DNA of 7,557 nt from positions 1 through 7,557 of the forward strand of contig CAZNTU010000260.1 of the NCBI GenBank assembly GCA_964575975.1, read 5' to 3'. Of this stretch, positions 1-7,296 are shown piece by piece. The stretch comes from G963674505 sp964575975 (lineage in GTDB: Bacteria; Desulfobacterota; Desulfobacteria; Desulfobacterales; SKZT01). Both the position numbers and the translations under genes were made by a program. Below the pieces are notes generated by a model. It saw only the letters and a program-made list of their open reading frames with translations. It was not told the origin of the DNA and made no database searches. The first letter of the stretch is position 1; every line of letters begins with the position of its first letter.

Positions 1-3000
1 CCCGGTCGCATACGTCGGCCCGGACATACCGAACTACGGAACCCGTCTTTTCGATCCTGCGTATGTTGCGAGCGATCTCCCGGGCGGCCGCGTAACGCCG
101 AAAAGCCTTTTCCACGGCGACGGGGGAGGGAGGGGGGCCTTCGAAGTCGTTTTCGATTATAACCCTTTTCATTTCCCGTTCGCCGGAAACGCCGACCAAC
201 CAGGAAGGCTCGGAACCCGAGACAGTCGATCTTCCCAGAAGAATGAAATTGCAGGACGTTTCCTCCGCCAGCGCCAAAACCGCCTGCGCGGTGACTCCCT
301 TCGCTCCCCCCGAGACCACGACAACGTCGTTTCGATCCAAAGCGACTTTTTCCCCGCCGACGGGAGCGGACACCATAAGCGGGGCAATGCGAAAGCCCGC
401 TCCCATACCGATTTCGGCGTGACCGTCGGCGAATCCGCACGCGATTTCCTCCGCGACCAGTCCAGCGACGGTCGAACGATCCTCGACGAGGGGGTCCACG
501 TCCAATGCGCGGCATCTCGCGTCGGGCCATTCGATGGACGCGGTTTTGGCCAGACCGGCAAGTCCTCCTTGCTTTGGATTTTCAATCCTCCCTCCGCCGA
601 AACCGAACCGGCCGTCCAAAAACGAAACCGTCGCGAACAAGGGAGGACTTCCTCCTTCGAACGGCTTCCGGGCTCCGGAAAAAAACTTGGCCGCCGAAAA
701 TGCTCCCAGAAGAAAGTCGTCGTCCACGTTCCTGTTCGAAATTATCAACAGGCCCGATGCTTTAAAATCGGCTGATCCTTTCGCGAAGGATTCAAGAGGG
801 GCGAAACGGGATTCGATGCTTTTTTCGCCGAGCCTCTCGACGACCCTTTCCGACAACTCCCTGTCGCCGGTCAACACGATCGCGCCCCCCCACATGCTGT
901 TCGATGCTTGTGCGGGAGCTTGGGCCTCGGAAAAAGAGACGATATGCGTCGGGACCGGCGGGGAAGTTTTGGAATCCTCTTGGCTCGAAGGCGAAGCATC
1001 CGCGCTTTCGGAAAAACATTGGTTCAGGTCGGGCGATACCGAATTTTTTCTTTCGGACGTCCGGGTTTCTCTCCCGAGATAGTCGAAAATTTCCCCCAGA
1101 GTCTTCAGCCGACCCATCCTGCCGGGGGACACGGAAGGAAGACCCGGGGTTCGTTCCTCCAAAGCCGAAAGGATTTCCACTCGCTTGATGGAATCGATTC
1201 CCAAGTCCGACTCGATATCCATGTCCAAATCCAGCATTTCGGTCGGATATCCTGTCAATTCGCTCACCACGGACAATAGAGTCTCCTTAAGGCCGGCCCC
1301 CTTTCCCTCCGACTCCGGGGGCCGGACGATTTCGTTCTTGTCCGTCGAGTCGGTTTCGACCAACCGCGCCTGCGCCTCCGGAACTCGTCCCGCCGAGAGA
1401 ACGCTCGCGATCTGCCCGAGGGTTTTCATTTTCCCCATGCTTTCGGGAGAAACGTGAGGAAGTCCGGGAATTCTTTCCTCCAACGAAGAAAGAATCTCCA
1501 CCCGCTTGATGGAATCGATGCCCAGGTCCGATTCGATATCCATGTCCATCCCCAGCGTCTCCGCAGGGTATCCGGTCAGCTCGCTCACAACGGACAGCAG
1601 GATTTCGGCGGTTTCGTTCTCCGATTTAGATTCGGCCTCGGCGTACCGTACAGACTTCGAGCCGGAGCTTTCGGCGTGTCCGGTTTCCGGGAACGACAAA
1701 CTTTCCAGCACTTGCCCGAGAGTTTTCATCTTTCCCATGTGCTCGGGGGAAACGGGCGGGAGGCCCGGCACTTTTTCTTCCAAACTCGAAAGGATCTCGA
1801 CCCTCTTTATCGAATCGATTCCGAGGTCGGACTCGATATCCATGTCGAGGCCGAGCATTTCCTCCGGATATCCCGTGAGTTCGCTGACGACGGTAAGCAG
1901 CTTCTTTTCCAGTTCGCTCGATCCGGGGCCCACGGATAAAGGCCGGGCGGATTCGACCCGTTGGACCTCGTTTCCGGTAGATTTTCCCGACGAAACCGGC
2001 GGCCGGTGTTCGGCTGGTTTAACAGCGCTCTCTTCCAGGATGCGTCCTTCGATCCGAGTTTCGACGACCGGTTGCGGAATCTGCTCCAACGAAGGCTGCT
2101 CGAACATGATCGGAGCTTCCCTTTCGAAGACGCGTTCGGCCGGAACATGGACGCCCATGGCGACCTCGGCCAGACGCCGCGCCTGCTCCATCATTTGTCG
2201 AAGGGTTATGTTGGCCTCGCTTTGGGTTTCCAGAAACTTTTTGTGCGTTTCCGCCGTTTGCGCTTGCAGGCTTTGGATGGATCGGAGTCCGTCCCTGACG
2301 ACGCCCAGAGCGCCATGAATTCGATCCGCGGATTTTTCAAGATTCGAGTTCGCTGCTTTCATGATTCTTCGTGGAGAATGGTTCGTTTGGACCGAAACGA
2401 CGCCGGAGCGAACCGTCGCCGAGTCCAAGGTTCGGTGTTTCGGATTGGTTTTCGCCATTTCGACCGCTTGCACGTGTTCGGCTCCCTTGGTTTCGAGCTT
2501 TTCGAAAGAGATCGTTCGCGGCAAAGCGGTTTCTCTTTTTGGTTTGAAAATCTCCGGTTTCGAAGGCGCGGGGACTTTTTTCGGAAACCGTATGTTGGCG
2601 CCCGAAATCGGAATGCTCATTCGCTGTTTTCGAATTTCGGTTCCGGATGGTTTCTCCCAGCGCGCAAGTTCCACCGGGCGTCCCGACGCGGCCAGGAAAC
2701 AAAGGGTTTTCGCCAGGTCGGCGCACCCGTCGCCTTTGCCCGACGAGGCGTCCATGGCGAAGATTCCGCACGGCTTGTCCTTTAAAATCGTTCGAACCAG
2801 TCCGGTTAACACGGTCTTCGGCCCCACTTCCAGGAAAATGCGCGCCCCCCCCTCGTACATGTTTTCGATTTCCCGAACGAAATCGACGGGCGATACGATC
2901 TGTTCGGAAAGGATTCTTGCCGCATCGGCAGGGTTTTCGGGGTATTCTCTTGCGGTCGCGTTCGAAAATACCGGAATGTTCGACGCCTTGAACTCGATTT

Positions 3001-5374
3001 CCGACAAAATCTTCTCGAACGGTTCTCGAACGGATAGCATCGAAGGGGAATGGAAGGCGGCCGATACAGGAAGCCGCCGGAAAACGAACCCGCTCTCCCG
3101 GCAGACGGCTTCGACTTTCGCCAATTCGTCATCCGGGCCGGACAACACGCCCTGCTCGGGGGAATTTCGGTTGGCAAGCACGACCTTCGTATCCGCCCGT
3201 TTCAACAGTCTTTCGATCTCCTCCAAGGGCGCTTTCACCGCAACCATACCTCTCCCCGAGCCGGAGACGTCGGCCATCAGACGCCCCCGCCAAAAAGCGA
3301 GCTTGCAAAAATCGTCTTCCGAAATTCGGCCGGCGGAACACAACGCCGCAAGTTCTCCGAAACTGTGTCCGCAAGCGAAATCCGGAACGACACCGAATCC
3401 TTTCAGCACTTCCGCCATGCAACGACCGACCATCCCGATGGCCGGTTGCGCAATGTTCGTTTGCCGCAATCCGCACTCCCAGACCTCCATGTCCGCGGAA
3501 TTTCCCTGCAGTTTGGGATAGACCGCATCGACAAGCGAATTCCCGCCGGCGAATTTTCGAAACAGCGCATCGGACCTCTGGAGAGATTCCAGCGCTTCCG
3601 GGAAAACGCATACGATATCGCGCCCCATGTACACATACTGGCTTCCCTGTCCCGGAAAAACAAACGCGAGCTTTCCCTCCCGCTCCGGCCCCCCGAAAAA
3701 CGCGGAACCGTTCGACCCAAAAACGGCCGACCCGTCGCGCGAAAGATCCTTTTCGGTTTCTTCCACAACGTTCGCAAAACTTCGCTCCGGATCGAAGACG
3801 AAAAGAAGGCGAAAGGGAGCGTCCGAATCGAAGGATTCGCGGCTTTCGGCCGCTTTGGCCGAAATCTCTTCGACGGTAGTCGCGGAGAGAGCGAACGTTT
3901 TCAGTTCTTCGAGCCGCTCCAAGATCCTCTCGCGACGCGAGGCGGAGATGGCGAAAATGTCGACCGCTCCCGTCCACGAGGGAGATCTCTTCGACGCGTC
4001 ATGTTCTTCCAAGACCAAATGGAAATTGCTCCCGCCGAAACCGAACGCGCTCACTCCCGCTCTCCGGGGATGGACTTCGTTCCCGATCCAAGGACGGGCT
4101 TGCGAGTTCAGATAGAAAGGGCTTTCTTCGATTTTCAGTTCGGGGTCGGGCGCGTCCACCTTCGGCGTGGGAGGCAAAACTTTGTGGTACAGGGAGAGAG
4201 CGGCCTTGATGATCCCGGCGGAGCCGGCCGCCGCTTTCGTATGGCCGATGTTGGCCTTGACCGAGCCTAGGGCGCATTTGTTTCCGGGCGCGTTCTCGAA
4301 TATTTTGGACAATGAATGGAACTCTACTCCGTCCCCCACTCGGGTACCCGTGCCGTGGGCCTCCACCAGTTCAACCGTGGATGGATCGACTCCCGCTTGG
4401 CGGTAGGCTTCGGATATGGCCTTCATTTGCCCCTCCGCTACCGGCGAGTAGATGCTTTTGGACCTTCCGTCGCTGGAGGTTCCGATTCCCTTGATCACCG
4501 CGTAGACCTCGTCTCCGTCCCTTTCGGCGTCCTCCAGGCGCTTGAGCACGATCATTCCGACGCCTTCTCCCAGCACGGTCCCGTCGGCGTCCCTGGAAAA
4601 GGGGCGGGCGTCGCCCGTTGGCGACAGAATATGCGTTTTGGAAAAGCACATGTGCATGAAAATGTCGTTGAGCGCATCGACCCCGCCGGTCACGACCATG
4701 TCGCTCTTGCCCGAGGAAAGTTCCATCAGGGCGAGATGCACCGCGCTCATGGAGCTTGCGCAGGCGGCGTCCACCGCGCAGTTGGTCCCTCCCAGATTCA
4801 GACGGTTGCAGATCCTTCCCGCTATGACGTTCCCCAAGAGCCCCGGAAACGAGTTTTCCTGCCACGGCACGTAGGATTCGGAGATTTTACGCACGACCTC
4901 CTCGGCCTTGTCGTCCGGCACGCCGCACTCCTTCAGCGCCTTTCTCCACTTGGGATGTCCCAGCCTGGCCCCCAGCGGAATCACCAGTTCCTGCGTTCCG
5001 GTCGCGCCTAAAACCACCGAGACCCTGGAACGGTCGAACTCGCGGCTTTCAGGATAGCCGGCGTTCTCAAGCGCCGATTTTGCCGCGAGAAGCCCCAGCA
5101 ACTGGGAAGTGTCCGTGGCCTCCAAAGTCGCCGGCGGTATCCCGAATTCCGTGGGATCAAAGGACACCCGTGGAAGAAACCCTCCCCGCTTGCAGTATAC
5201 GCGGTCGGGCGCGTCCGGGTTTTCGTCGAAATAGTCCTCCGCCGACCAATGAGTCGGCGGCACCTCGGTGACGGCGTCCCGGCCTCCGAAGACAAGACGC
5301 CAGAACTGTCTTATCCCCAAGGATTTCGGGAAAAAACATCCCATTCCTATTATGGCTGAGGGAGTATGCTTCAT
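1..5374 (-). CDS. pfaA: PfaA-type polyunsaturated fatty acid / secondary lipid synthase, KS-AT-ACP-ACP-ACP-KR (3' end outside window)
   Basis: An iterative type I synthase subunit that condenses malonyl units on carrier proteins and reduces the beta-keto group; cytosolic. I see about 1,791 codons in one open frame with no stop. Domains: KS 1-455, active-site Cys205 in DAACASS, His340 in HGTGT, His378 in NIGH, FGFGGSNFH ending at 452; malonyl AT about 570-870, GQGSQ 575-579, GHSFGE with Ser671, AFHS with His775; a helical Gln/Glu-rich linker 1012-1075; three ACPs with DSIKR serines 1188, 1288 and 1395; KR from about 1490, with a GGLAGLAKTA segment and the Rossmann motif SGGAKG at 1688-1693. 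The window ends before the KR catalytic Ser/Tyr, so any DH domain is unseen. The ATG start is fixed: an in-frame TAA lies 18 bases upstream, and AAGG sits 10 bases before the ATG. It follows pfaD by 77 bp, probably in one operon. The FHS motif points to malonyl rather than methylmalonyl specificity. Three ACPs is at the low end for PfaA. The final lipid (EPA/DHA-like or other) cannot be told from this part. Confidence 0.95.
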   Translation of the reverse strand, partial: MKHTPSAIIGMGCFFPKSLGIRQFWRLVFGGRDAVTEVPPTHWSAEDYFDENPDAPDRVYCKRGGFLPRVSFDPTEFGIPPATLEATDTSQLLGLLAAKSALENAGYPESREFDRSRVSVVLGATGTQELVIPLGARLGHPKWRKALKECGVPDDKAEEVVRKISESYVPWQENSFPGLLGNVIAGRICNRLNLGGTNCAVDAACASSMSAVHLALMELSSGKSDMVVTGGVDALNDIFMHMCFSKTHILSPTGDARPFSRDADGTVLGEGVGMIVLKRLEDAERDGDEVYAVIKGIGTSSDGRSKSIYSPVAEGQMKAISEAYRQAGVDPSTVELVEAHGTGTRVGDGVEFHSLSKIFENAPGNKCALGSVKANIGHTKAAAGSAGIIKAALSLYHKVLPPTPKVDAPDPELKIEESPFYLNSQARPWIGNEVHPRRAGVSAFGFGGSNFHLVLEEHDASKRSPSWTGAVDIFAISASRRERILERLEELKTFALSATTVEEISAKAAESRESFDSDAPFRLLFVFDPERSFANVVEETEKDLSRDGSAVFGSNGSAFFGGPEREGKLAFVFPGQGSQYVYMGRDIVCVFPEALESLQRSDALFRKFAGGNSLVDAVYPKLQGNSADMEVWECGLRQTNIAQPAIGMVGRCMAEVLKGFGVVPDFACGHSFGELAALCSAGRISEDDFCKLAFWRGRLMADVSGSGRGMVAVKAPLEEIERLLKRADTKVVLANRNSPEQGVLSGPDDELAKVEAVCRESGFVFRRLPVSAAFHSPSMLSVREPFEKILSEIEFKASNIPVFSNATAREYPENPADAARILSEQIVSPVDFVREIENMYEGGARIFLEVGPKTVLTGLVRTILKDKPCGIFAMDASSGKGDGCADLAKTLCFLAASGRPVELARWEKPSGTEIRKQRMSIPISGANIRFPKKVPAPSKPEIFKPKRETALPRTISFEKLETKGAEHVQAVEMAKTNPKHRTLDSATVRSGVVSVQTNHSPRRIMKAANSNLEKSADRIHGALGVVRDGLRSIQSLQAQTAETHKKFLETQSEANITLRQMMEQARRLAEVAMGVHVPAERVFEREAPIMFEQPSLEQIPQPVVETRIEGRILEESAVKPAEHRPPVSSGKSTGNEVQRVESARPLSVGPGSSELEKKLLTVVSELTGYPEEMLGLDMDIESDLGIDSIKRVEILSSLEEKVPGLPPVSPEHMGKMKTLGQVLESLSFPETGHAESSGSKSVRYAEAESKSENETAEILLSVVSELTGYPAETLGMDMDIESDLGIDSIKRVEILSSLEERIPGLPHVSPESMGKMKTLGQIASVLSAGRVPEAQARLVETDSTDKNEIVRPPESEGKGAGLKETLLSVVSELTGYPTEMLDLDMDIESDLGIDSIKRVEILSALEERTPGLPSVSPGRMGRLKTLGEIFDYLGRETRTSERKNSVSPDLNQCFSESADASPSSQEDSKTSPPVPTHIVSFSEAQAPAQASNSMWGGAIVLTGDRELSERVVERLGEKSIESRFAPLESFAKGSADFKASGLLIISNRNVDDDFLLGAFSAAKFFSGARKPFEGGSPPLFATVSFLDGRFGFGGGRIENPKQGGLAGLAKTASIEWPDARCRALDVDPLVEDRSTVAGLVAEEIACGFADGHAEIGMGAGFRIAPLMVSAPVGGEKVALDRNDVVVVSGGAKGVTAQAVLALAEETSCNFILLGRSTVSGSEPSWLVGVSGEREMKRVIIENDFEGPPPSPVAVEKAFRRYAAAREIARNIRRIEKTGSVVRYVRADVCDR
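1073..1918 (-). repeat. Three tandem acyl carrier protein repeats inside pfaA
   Basis: Three ACP copies span protein residues about 1153-1227, 1254-1327 and 1361-1434 (DNA 1694-1918, 1394-1615, 1073-1294). Each shares the frame SELTGYP, DMDIESDLGIDSIKRVEIL and PGLPxVSP. The Ser of DSIKR is the phosphopantetheine attachment site (residues 1188, 1288, 1395). The spacing is 100 residues, then 107, because the Ser/Glu/Lys/Pro-rich linkers differ in length and sequence. Conserved positions often use different synonymous codons, so the copies are not a very recent duplication. In Pfa synthases tandem ACPs work in parallel, and their number affects output (family knowledge). All three look intact here. 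Confidence 0.93.
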
Positions 5375-5388
5375 GGCAAAAAAACCTT
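5375..5388 (-). promoter_or_regulatory. Ribosome binding site of pfaA
   Basis: On the minus strand AAGG (5388-5385) is followed by a run of seven T and GCC, a 10-base spacer, then the ATG at 5374. The match is short and the spacing slightly long, so initiation may be modest. It supports the ATG because an in-frame TAA just upstream leaves no earlier start. Confidence 0.55.
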
Positions 5389-5397
5389 GTTATGATG

Positions 5398-5445
5398 GTA
5401 AATCCGTTCCGAACCGATCACGCGGAGCGTAAATCCGATCCGACC
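5398..5445 (-). repeat. Imperfect direct repeat in the pfaD-pfaA gap
   Basis: On the minus strand GGTCGGATCGGATTTAC (5445-5429) is followed by GGTTCGGAACGGATTTAC (5415-5398). With one gap and one substitution the copies match, and both end in CGGATTTAC. Their ends are 31 bp apart, close to three helical turns, so both copies would face the same side of DNA. They lie in the only non-coding DNA between pfaD and pfaA. Function is unknown; a paired protein-binding site is one possibility. Confidence 0.5.
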
Positions 5446-5449
5446 GCGT
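5420..5449 (-). promoter_or_regulatory. Possible hairpin in the pfaD-pfaA intergenic RNA
   Basis: Just after the pfaD stop, ACGCGG (5449-5444) can pair with CCGCGT (5425-5420), a 6-bp GC-rich stem around an 18-base loop. No U-tract follows, so it is not a normal intrinsic terminator. It could be an RNA stability or processing element that adjusts the pfaD:pfaA ratio, or chance in GC-rich DNA. Confidence 0.3.
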
Positions 5450-5451
5450 AC

Positions 5452-7101
5452 TCATTTCCGGTCGGACATGTATTCGGACAGCTTTTCGAAAGGAAGCGGA
5501 GCGAACTCTCCGATGTCGCGAGGGGGCGAAACGCCCTGGCATCGAATCCAGTTCGCTCTCGTCATCGTCGCCGCGCCGAAGAGAAGATTCATAGCCACGG
5601 TCACGGTCTTCCGGTTTTCGGGCTTCTCCAGGAAAGAGCCCCGGACCCACTCGTTGAACGCCCCCATGGCCGGACCGCACCAAATCTGATAGTCTATTCT
5701 CCGCGAAGGATCTCCGGATGTCGCCCACCCGGAGGACCGTCCCAAGTAGGACCTGAAAACGAGGGCCATCTTGTGTTTAGGGTCTCTTTCGGCCAATTCG
5801 ATTTGCTTCGGGTCCCGCGCTCGGAAAAAAGACGCCGTTTGCCTCCAGGCTTCCTCCAGTCCGCATTTGAAATAGTCCCTCTCGAGCATTTCCCTTTCCT
5901 TTCGGGGAATGTCGTCCATGCCGGGGTATTTCGTGTACATGTCGAACAGCTTGGACGCGCGGAACGGGAACATGGTACCCCGTTTCAACACCTGGACCTT
6001 TATTCCCATCTCGAACATGTCCGCCGCCGGGGCCATGGTCACGTCCGCCTGGGAAGACTCCGCCAGCATGCAACGCACCTCTTCGGACGTCCCGGCCTCC
6101 ACGCAGGACTGGTTGACCGAGCCCGTCAGAACGTACGCCGCTCCCATTGCGAACGCCGCGGCAGTCGCGGCCGGGGTGGAAACGCCCCCCGCCAGTCCTA
6201 CGCAAATCGGGGCTTTGTAGCCGTGCTTGGAGACCATTTCGTCCCTCAGCGCCAGCATCGTGGGAAGAAGGGATATGGCTGGCCGATTGTCCGTGTGTCC
6301 GCCCGAGTCGGCCTCCGCCGTTATGTCGTCGGCCATCGGAATGCTCCCGGCCAAAAACGCCTCTTCCTCGGAAACCATCCTTCTTTCCAATAGCGCCTTG
6401 AGGAACTTTTCGGGAGGAGGCGACATGAACCTGCGAGCCACCTCGACCCGCGAAACCTTTCCGACCACCTTGTTGGGGCAAACCGTTTCGCCGTTTTCGC
6501 CCCTGCGGACGCCCTTTACCCTGTAATACACCAGAGGAAGGGTGAGGTCGAGATACGCCGACGCGCTTACGAGGCGGATTCCCCGCTTCAAATACAATTT
6601 CGCCACCGCCAGTTCGTGTTCGGGATCGGAAGGACTGTGAATGAGATTGGAGCCGAAAGGAAGATCGTCCAGCTCTCTCTTCAAACGAACCATGGCCTCT
6701 TCGATTTCTCCGACGGCCAGTCCGGCCGCGCCGAACATGCCGAGCATCCCGGCGCGTCCCATGGCCCGGACCATTTCCACGGACGTGATCCCGTTCGCCA
6801 TGGCGCCCGCCACATAGGCATACCGAAGACCGTGCTTCTTCCTGAAGACGGGATCTCCCAAATCCTCCGGCAGAAGAGCCGGAACGAACGCGGCCACCGG
6901 CCAGGCGCCCTCCGCCGCGCCGGAGACGCCTTCCGTATGCATGGAACCGCCGTACCCCACCGCTTGCTCTCCGCCGCGTTCAAGCAGGAAAAAAGGTCGT
7001 CCCAGACTCAAAACGGCTCTTCGAACCGCCTCCGGTCCGAACTCCGGAGAATGAGAGCCGTCGCGCCAAACCGGCAATCGATTGTTCACTTCGTTTCGCA
7101 C
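5452..7101 (-). CDS. pfaD: PfaD-family enoyl reductase (FMN-dependent, trans-acting in PUFA/polyketide synthesis)
   Basis: PfaD reduces the enoyl intermediates made by the Pfa megasynthase, acting in trans. It is an FMN-binding TIM-barrel enzyme related to 2-nitropropane dioxygenase. From the GTG start it is 549 residues, about the usual PfaD length, ending SEYMSDRK then TGA. Family hallmarks in order: ANGITSVEMVRAMGRAGMLG, FGSNLIHSP, SASAYLDLTLPLVYYR, GGHTDNRP (267-274, His269), GLAGGVSTP, TGSVNQ with Asn330 and EAGTSE, the DMFEMGIKVQVLKRGTMFP stretch, and DYQIWCGPAMGAFNEW with Cys475. I chose GTG at 7101: GAGAGAGG lies 8 bases upstream, and the earlier in-frame TTG at 7176 is the first triplet of a TTGACA promoter box. 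It lies 77 bp before pfaA on the same strand, so the two are probably co-transcribed. No frameshift or missing motif was seen. Confidence 0.95.
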   Translation of the reverse strand: MRNEVNNRLPVWRDGSHSPEFGPEAVRRAVLSLGRPFFLLERGGEQAVGYGGSMHTEGVSGAAEGAWPVAAFVPALLPEDLGDPVFRKKHGLRYAYVAGAMANGITSVEMVRAMGRAGMLGMFGAAGLAVGEIEEAMVRLKRELDDLPFGSNLIHSPSDPEHELAVAKLYLKRGIRLVSASAYLDLTLPLVYYRVKGVRRGENGETVCPNKVVGKVSRVEVARRFMSPPPEKFLKALLERRMVSEEEAFLAGSIPMADDITAEADSGGHTDNRPAISLLPTMLALRDEMVSKHGYKAPICVGLAGGVSTPAATAAAFAMGAAYVLTGSVNQSCVEAGTSEEVRCMLAESSQADVTMAPAADMFEMGIKVQVLKRGTMFPFRASKLFDMYTKYPGMDDIPRKEREMLERDYFKCGLEEAWRQTASFFRARDPKQIELAERDPKHKMALVFRSYLGRSSGWATSGDPSRRIDYQIWCGPAMGAFNEWVRGSFLEKPENRKTVTVAMNLLFGAATMTRANWIRCQGVSPPRDIGEFAPLPFEKLSEYMSDRK

Positions 7102-7109
7102 AAAATCGT

Positions 7110-7117
7110 CCTCTCTC
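7110..7117 (-). promoter_or_regulatory. Ribosome binding site setting the GTG start of pfaD
   Basis: GAGAGAGG on the minus strand is followed by an 8-base spacer and GTG at 7101. The spacing is good, and it marks this GTG rather than the TTG 75 bases upstream as the pfaD start. Confidence 0.7.
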
Positions 7118-7147
7118 GACGCACTTGCGATAAAAATCAAATTGCTT

Positions 7148-7176
7148 TTTGTATAAAATCGAAGTCGGCTTGTCAA
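7148..7176 (-). promoter_or_regulatory. Candidate sigma70 promoter P2, proximal to pfaD
   Basis: A consensus -35 box TTGACA lies at 7176-7171. Two -10 choices follow: TACAAA after 17 bases (7153-7148), or TATACA after 15 bases (7155-7150). Each -10 matches 4 of 6. Transcription would begin near 7140, about 40 bases before the GTG start and upstream of its Shine-Dalgarno. The -35 is perfect; the -10 is weak. Confidence 0.5.
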
Positions 7177-7180
7177 GCCG
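7166..7180 (-). promoter_or_regulatory. Perfect inverted repeat over the P2 -35 box, possible operator
   Basis: CGGCTTGACAAGCCG is a 7-bp perfect dyad around one central base, and the TTGACA -35 box sits inside it. A dimeric regulator bound here would block or alter P2. In RNA from upstream it could form a small stem, but the following U-rich stretch is six bases away, so an intrinsic terminator is less likely. No regulator gene is in the window. Confidence 0.4.
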
Positions 7181-7242
7181 TTGATGTCAGAGGAAAATTC
7201 TCCCTTTCGAACGAACGCTCCCGCGCAGAGTTCACAATCGAA

Positions 7243-7271
7243 ATTCTAAGGCGAAGAGAGAGGCAAGTCAA
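7243..7271 (-). promoter_or_regulatory. Candidate sigma70 promoter P1, distal to pfaD
   Basis: TTGACT (7271-7266), a 17-base spacer and TAGAAT (7248-7243) match the sigma70 consensus at 5 of 6 in each box with ideal spacing. It starts 26 bases after the recombinase stop codon. Transcription would begin near 7236, giving pfaD a leader of about 135 bases that carries the P2 dyad. By sequence match this is the best promoter in the window. Confidence 0.6.
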
Positions 7272-7296
7272 CAATCTAGCATGCTCCGACCTGAAA

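Noticed and set aside
1073..1918. CRISPR or simple tandem repeat array
   Set aside because: The periodic similarity is three ACP domains in a coding frame, about 300 bp apart, with conserved protein sequence and synonymous DNA changes.
2844..2853. Homopolymer C run (and another near 885-891) as possible assembly frameshift sites
   Set aside because: The pfaA frame and AT/KR motifs are intact on both sides, so there is no sign of an indel.
3129..3977. A 282-codon minus-strand frame inside pfaA, considered as a frameshift or separate gene
   Set aside because: KS, AT, ACP and KR motif codons all fall in the same phase from 5374 to the left edge, so pfaA has no frameshift; the other frame gives Arg/Gly-rich nonsense.
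2361..4270. Long plus-strand open frames (2361-3521 and 3050-4270, up to 406 codons) opposite pfaA
   Set aside because: They lie antisense to the KS/AT and linker coding sequence, have no recognisable domains, low-complexity Arg/Ser/Phe-rich translations and overlap each other. They arise because pfaA rarely uses the codons that would give antisense stops.
5392..6393. A 333-codon plus-strand open frame opposite pfaD, and smaller minus-strand frames at 5777-6481 and 6681-6983
   Set aside because: All are out-of-frame shadows of a complete PfaD whose family motifs run through the whole span.
7278..7285. AGCATGCT palindrome after the recombinase stop, considered as a terminator
   Set aside because: Only 8 bp with no loop and no following U-tract; likely chance.
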